Shown in pieces: positions 62,674-64,000 of a DNA stretch of 64,000 nucleotides. Location: positions 62,001 through 126,000 of the forward strand of contig NZ_JAMXOE010000005.1 of assembly GCF_024055575.1 (NCBI RefSeq), in the 5' to 3' direction. The position numbers and the translations under genes were made by a program. The stretch is from Mucilaginibacter flavidus (GTDB taxonomy: Bacteria; Bacteroidota; Bacteroidia; Sphingobacteriales; Sphingobacteriaceae). The number at the start of each line of letters is the position of its first letter. Position 1 is the first letter of the stretch. The notes under the pieces were generated by a model that saw nothing but the letters and a program-made list of their open reading frames with translations, did no database searches and was not told the DNA's origin.

Positions 62674-62816
62674 AATTTGGCTAAAGCCGCTTAATCATCG
62701 GCCATAGAACCGTTCCTTAAAAGGAACGGCAATGAATAACTTCTTTTCTCTTCATTGCCGTCGGCTTTAGCCGACGGATAAAAATAAAAACAACGGAGGG
62801 GCTTTAGCCCAATTTA
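62674..62816. repeat. structured repeat, family III, copy 2
   Basis: Outer stem AATTTGGCTAAAGCC (62674-62688) with GGCTTTAGCCCAATTTA (62800-62816); inner hairpin CCGTTCCTTAAAAGGAACGG (62710-62729); middle stem GGCAATGAA (62728-62736) with TTCATTGCC (62751-62759); then CGGCTTTAGCCGACGG. The inner stem differs from copy 1 on both arms but still pairs. Confidence 0.9.
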
Positions 62817-62823
62817 GGCCGCT

Positions 62824-63321
62824 CTACAAAACAACATCGTAATTAATAGTAACCGCAGGTAATAAGGTTACCATATCAAGCGGTATCTGGTTGTTCGAAT
62901 AAATCGGCTTTTTGTTGCGGTAATTGGTAAGGGCAGCCTTTGCAAGCTCGGCATCGTCAACTTCGGGCAGGTTGTAACGGATGTAAAACGGCACTACAAA
63001 GTCATGGGTTTTTTCCTTAGCATCAATAACCCATTTTCCGGCCGATTTTCTTAACGCATCATTTACCGGTATGGTTAAGTAAACATCATCAGCATAATAG
63101 ATAATGGTTTTACTTACGTCGCCTTTATCGTCGGCGGTAAATTTTAACATTACCACGCCGGTAACGCGCCGCTTAATAATTTCCTGCGGAATGGAGACAC
63201 TGTCCTTAAAAAACTTTGTCATGGCATCTTTGCCTCCCTTAAAAGGGAATGCAGCCTGTTTTTGTGCAAAACAGCTAACTGATACTAATAAGGCTATTGC
63301 TAATATTGTAATTTTCTTCAT
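62824..63321 (-). CDS. secreted protein with TonB C-terminal-like domain, 165 aa
   Basis: A signal peptide (residues 1-19, ending VSCFAQ) precedes a small domain in which VSIPQEIIKRRVTGVVMLKF, then TADDKGDVSKTIIYYADD and DALRKSAGKWV follow the TonB_C pattern (a Pro-rich entry, a G-V-x-L-x-F strand, a D-x-G-x-V turn and a terminal A-x-x-W). There is no transmembrane anchor or Pro-rich spacer, so it is a free periplasmic variant as found in many Bacteroidota rather than an energy-transducing TonB. It is followed by the RNA methyltransferase upstream on the same strand. Confidence 0.7.
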   Translation of the reverse strand: MKKITILAIALLVSVSCFAQKQAAFPFKGGKDAMTKFFKDSVSIPQEIIKRRVTGVVMLKFTADDKGDVSKTIIYYADDVYLTIPVNDALRKSAGKWVIDAKEKTHDFVVPFYIRYNLPEVDDAELAKAALTNYRNKKPIYSNNQIPLDMVTLLPAVTINYDVVL

Positions 63322-63414
63322 TTAATAATTAATAGTGAGCATTGAATTTGTGATAACGCATAATCACGATTTATGTTTATCCGGCACTCAAAATTCAAAA
63401 CTCAATTAATCACC

Positions 63415-64000
63415 TTAAACCTCTTTTGGCTCGCGTTTGCTGCCAGTGTAAAGCTCATATTCTAATAACCGGCAGTCGAGCTTGCCATTATAAAACTCGA
63501 TACGGCGCGAAGCTTTTAAACCAATAACTTTTGCCAGGTCGGGGTTGCCGGTAAATACATAACCACGGTAGCCCAGGCAATCCTTTTTCATAAAATCGCC
63601 AATGCGTTTGTAGGTAGCTTCCAGTTTGGTATGTACACCCAGGCGTTCACCGTATTCGGGATTAAACATGATAACGCCAGGTTCTTCGGGCACAGGCGTG
63701 TCGGCAAAATCGCAAACGCTAAACTCAATCAGGTGGTCCACGCCTGCAGTTTTTGCATTTTTTTGGGCGATGTCGACCGCATCATCTGAAATATCGGTGG
63801 CTATAATTTTAAAGCCGGTTTCTTTTTTTGCTTTATCTTTCAGTTTGCGGCGTTCGGTAAAAAACACCGTTTCATCATAGCCCATAATGTGCATAAAACC
63901 GTAATTCATCCTGAACAGGCCAGGGTGCTTATCTGTAGCTAGTAAAGCGGCTTCGATGGCAAGCGTGCCTGAACCGCACATCGGGTTAATGAATGTACTC
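63415..64000 (-). CDS. RlmL/YpsC-type class I SAM-dependent RNA methyltransferase (5' end outside window)
   Basis: The frame remains open to the window edge; the codons before the internal ATG at 63981 encode STFINP, so the motif reads FINPMCGSGTLAIEAALLATD, the SAM-binding start of the UPF0020 methylase domain of 23S rRNA m2G methyltransferases. It is followed by IIATDISDDAVDIAQKNAKTAG (motif II) and the catalytic NPEYGERLG, the NPPYG-type motif. The N-terminal THUMP domain must lie beyond the window. Expected role: rRNA guanine N2 methylation; which position cannot be told. Confidence 0.9.
   Translation of the reverse strand, partial: STFINPMCGSGTLAIEAALLATDKHPGLFRMNYGFMHIMGYDETVFFTERRKLKDKAKKETGFKIIATDISDDAVDIAQKNAKTAGVDHLIEFSVCDFADTPVPEEPGVIMFNPEYGERLGVHTKLEATYKRIGDFMKKDCLGYRGYVFTGNPDLAKVIGLKASRRIEFYNGKLDCRLLEYELYTGSKREPKEV

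Noticed and set aside
1..64000. Genomic island, prophage or transposon
   Set aside because: No integrase, transposase, tRNA or target-site duplication was seen, and gene content is mostly ordinary chromosomal.

Overview
The window looks like a chromosomal segment of a Sphingobacteriaceae bacterium (phylum Bacteroidota), most like Mucilaginibacter or Pedobacter. This rests on gene content read by eye: GLPGLI and OMP_b-brl_3 type outer-membrane proteins, Reg_prop sensor kinases, lipoproteins starting SCKKD, a Bacteroidota-type ketol-acid reductoisomerase, weak Shine-Dalgarno sites, and many palindromic intergenic repeats. No rRNA, tRNA, CRISPR array, transposase or phage gene was seen.

Layout. 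1-4.4 kb: end of a DJ-1/PfpI protein, an RsmI-like methylase abutting an FAD monooxygenase, and hypotheticals. 4.4-7.5 kb: acetaldehyde-type dehydrogenase plus DUF779 protein, divergent from an AraC regulator, with three phased direct repeats between them. 8.1-20.9 kb: one long minus-strand branched-chain amino acid cluster (ilvD-ilvB-ilvN-methyltransferase-ilvC-leuA-leuC-leuD-citramalate-synthase-like-leuB), every junction but the last carrying a small palindromic repeat and the last a large one. 21.9-25.4 kb: outer-membrane barrel plus GLPGLI protein. 27.9-31.4 kb: periplasmic-sensing histidine kinase. 32.0-38.3 kb: ECF sigma factor, overlapping TPR-bearing anti-sigma factor, a lipoprotein, and a convergent lipoprotein/TPR-CHAT protease pair. 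38.4-46 kb: MscS channel, PAS/GAF signalling protein, SDR, prohibitin-like/rhodanese operon, DUF4407 protein. 46.3-52.6 kb: beta-helix protein, M61 and M28 peptidases, membrane protein. 53-59.1 kb: Tat-exported PaoABC-type molybdenum aldehyde oxidoreductase with a duplicated catalytic subunit. 59.2-64 kb: two DUF2157-like membrane proteins, DNA polymerase IV, a TonB_C-like secreted protein, and part of an RlmL-type RNA methyltransferase.

Two things stand out. First, three sites with the form GGTTACAWT-N15-TACTAA precede exactly the ECF sigma gene, the adjacent lipoprotein gene and the lipoprotein-CHAT operon. This suggests a self-contained autoregulated regulon in which a periplasmic TPR-CHAT protease and a TPR anti-sigma factor work together. 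Second, the intergenic DNA holds several families of structured repeats. In two of them (four copies of about 260-310 bp, two copies of about 145 bp) the stem sequences differ between copies in a compensating way, which is direct evidence that folding is conserved.
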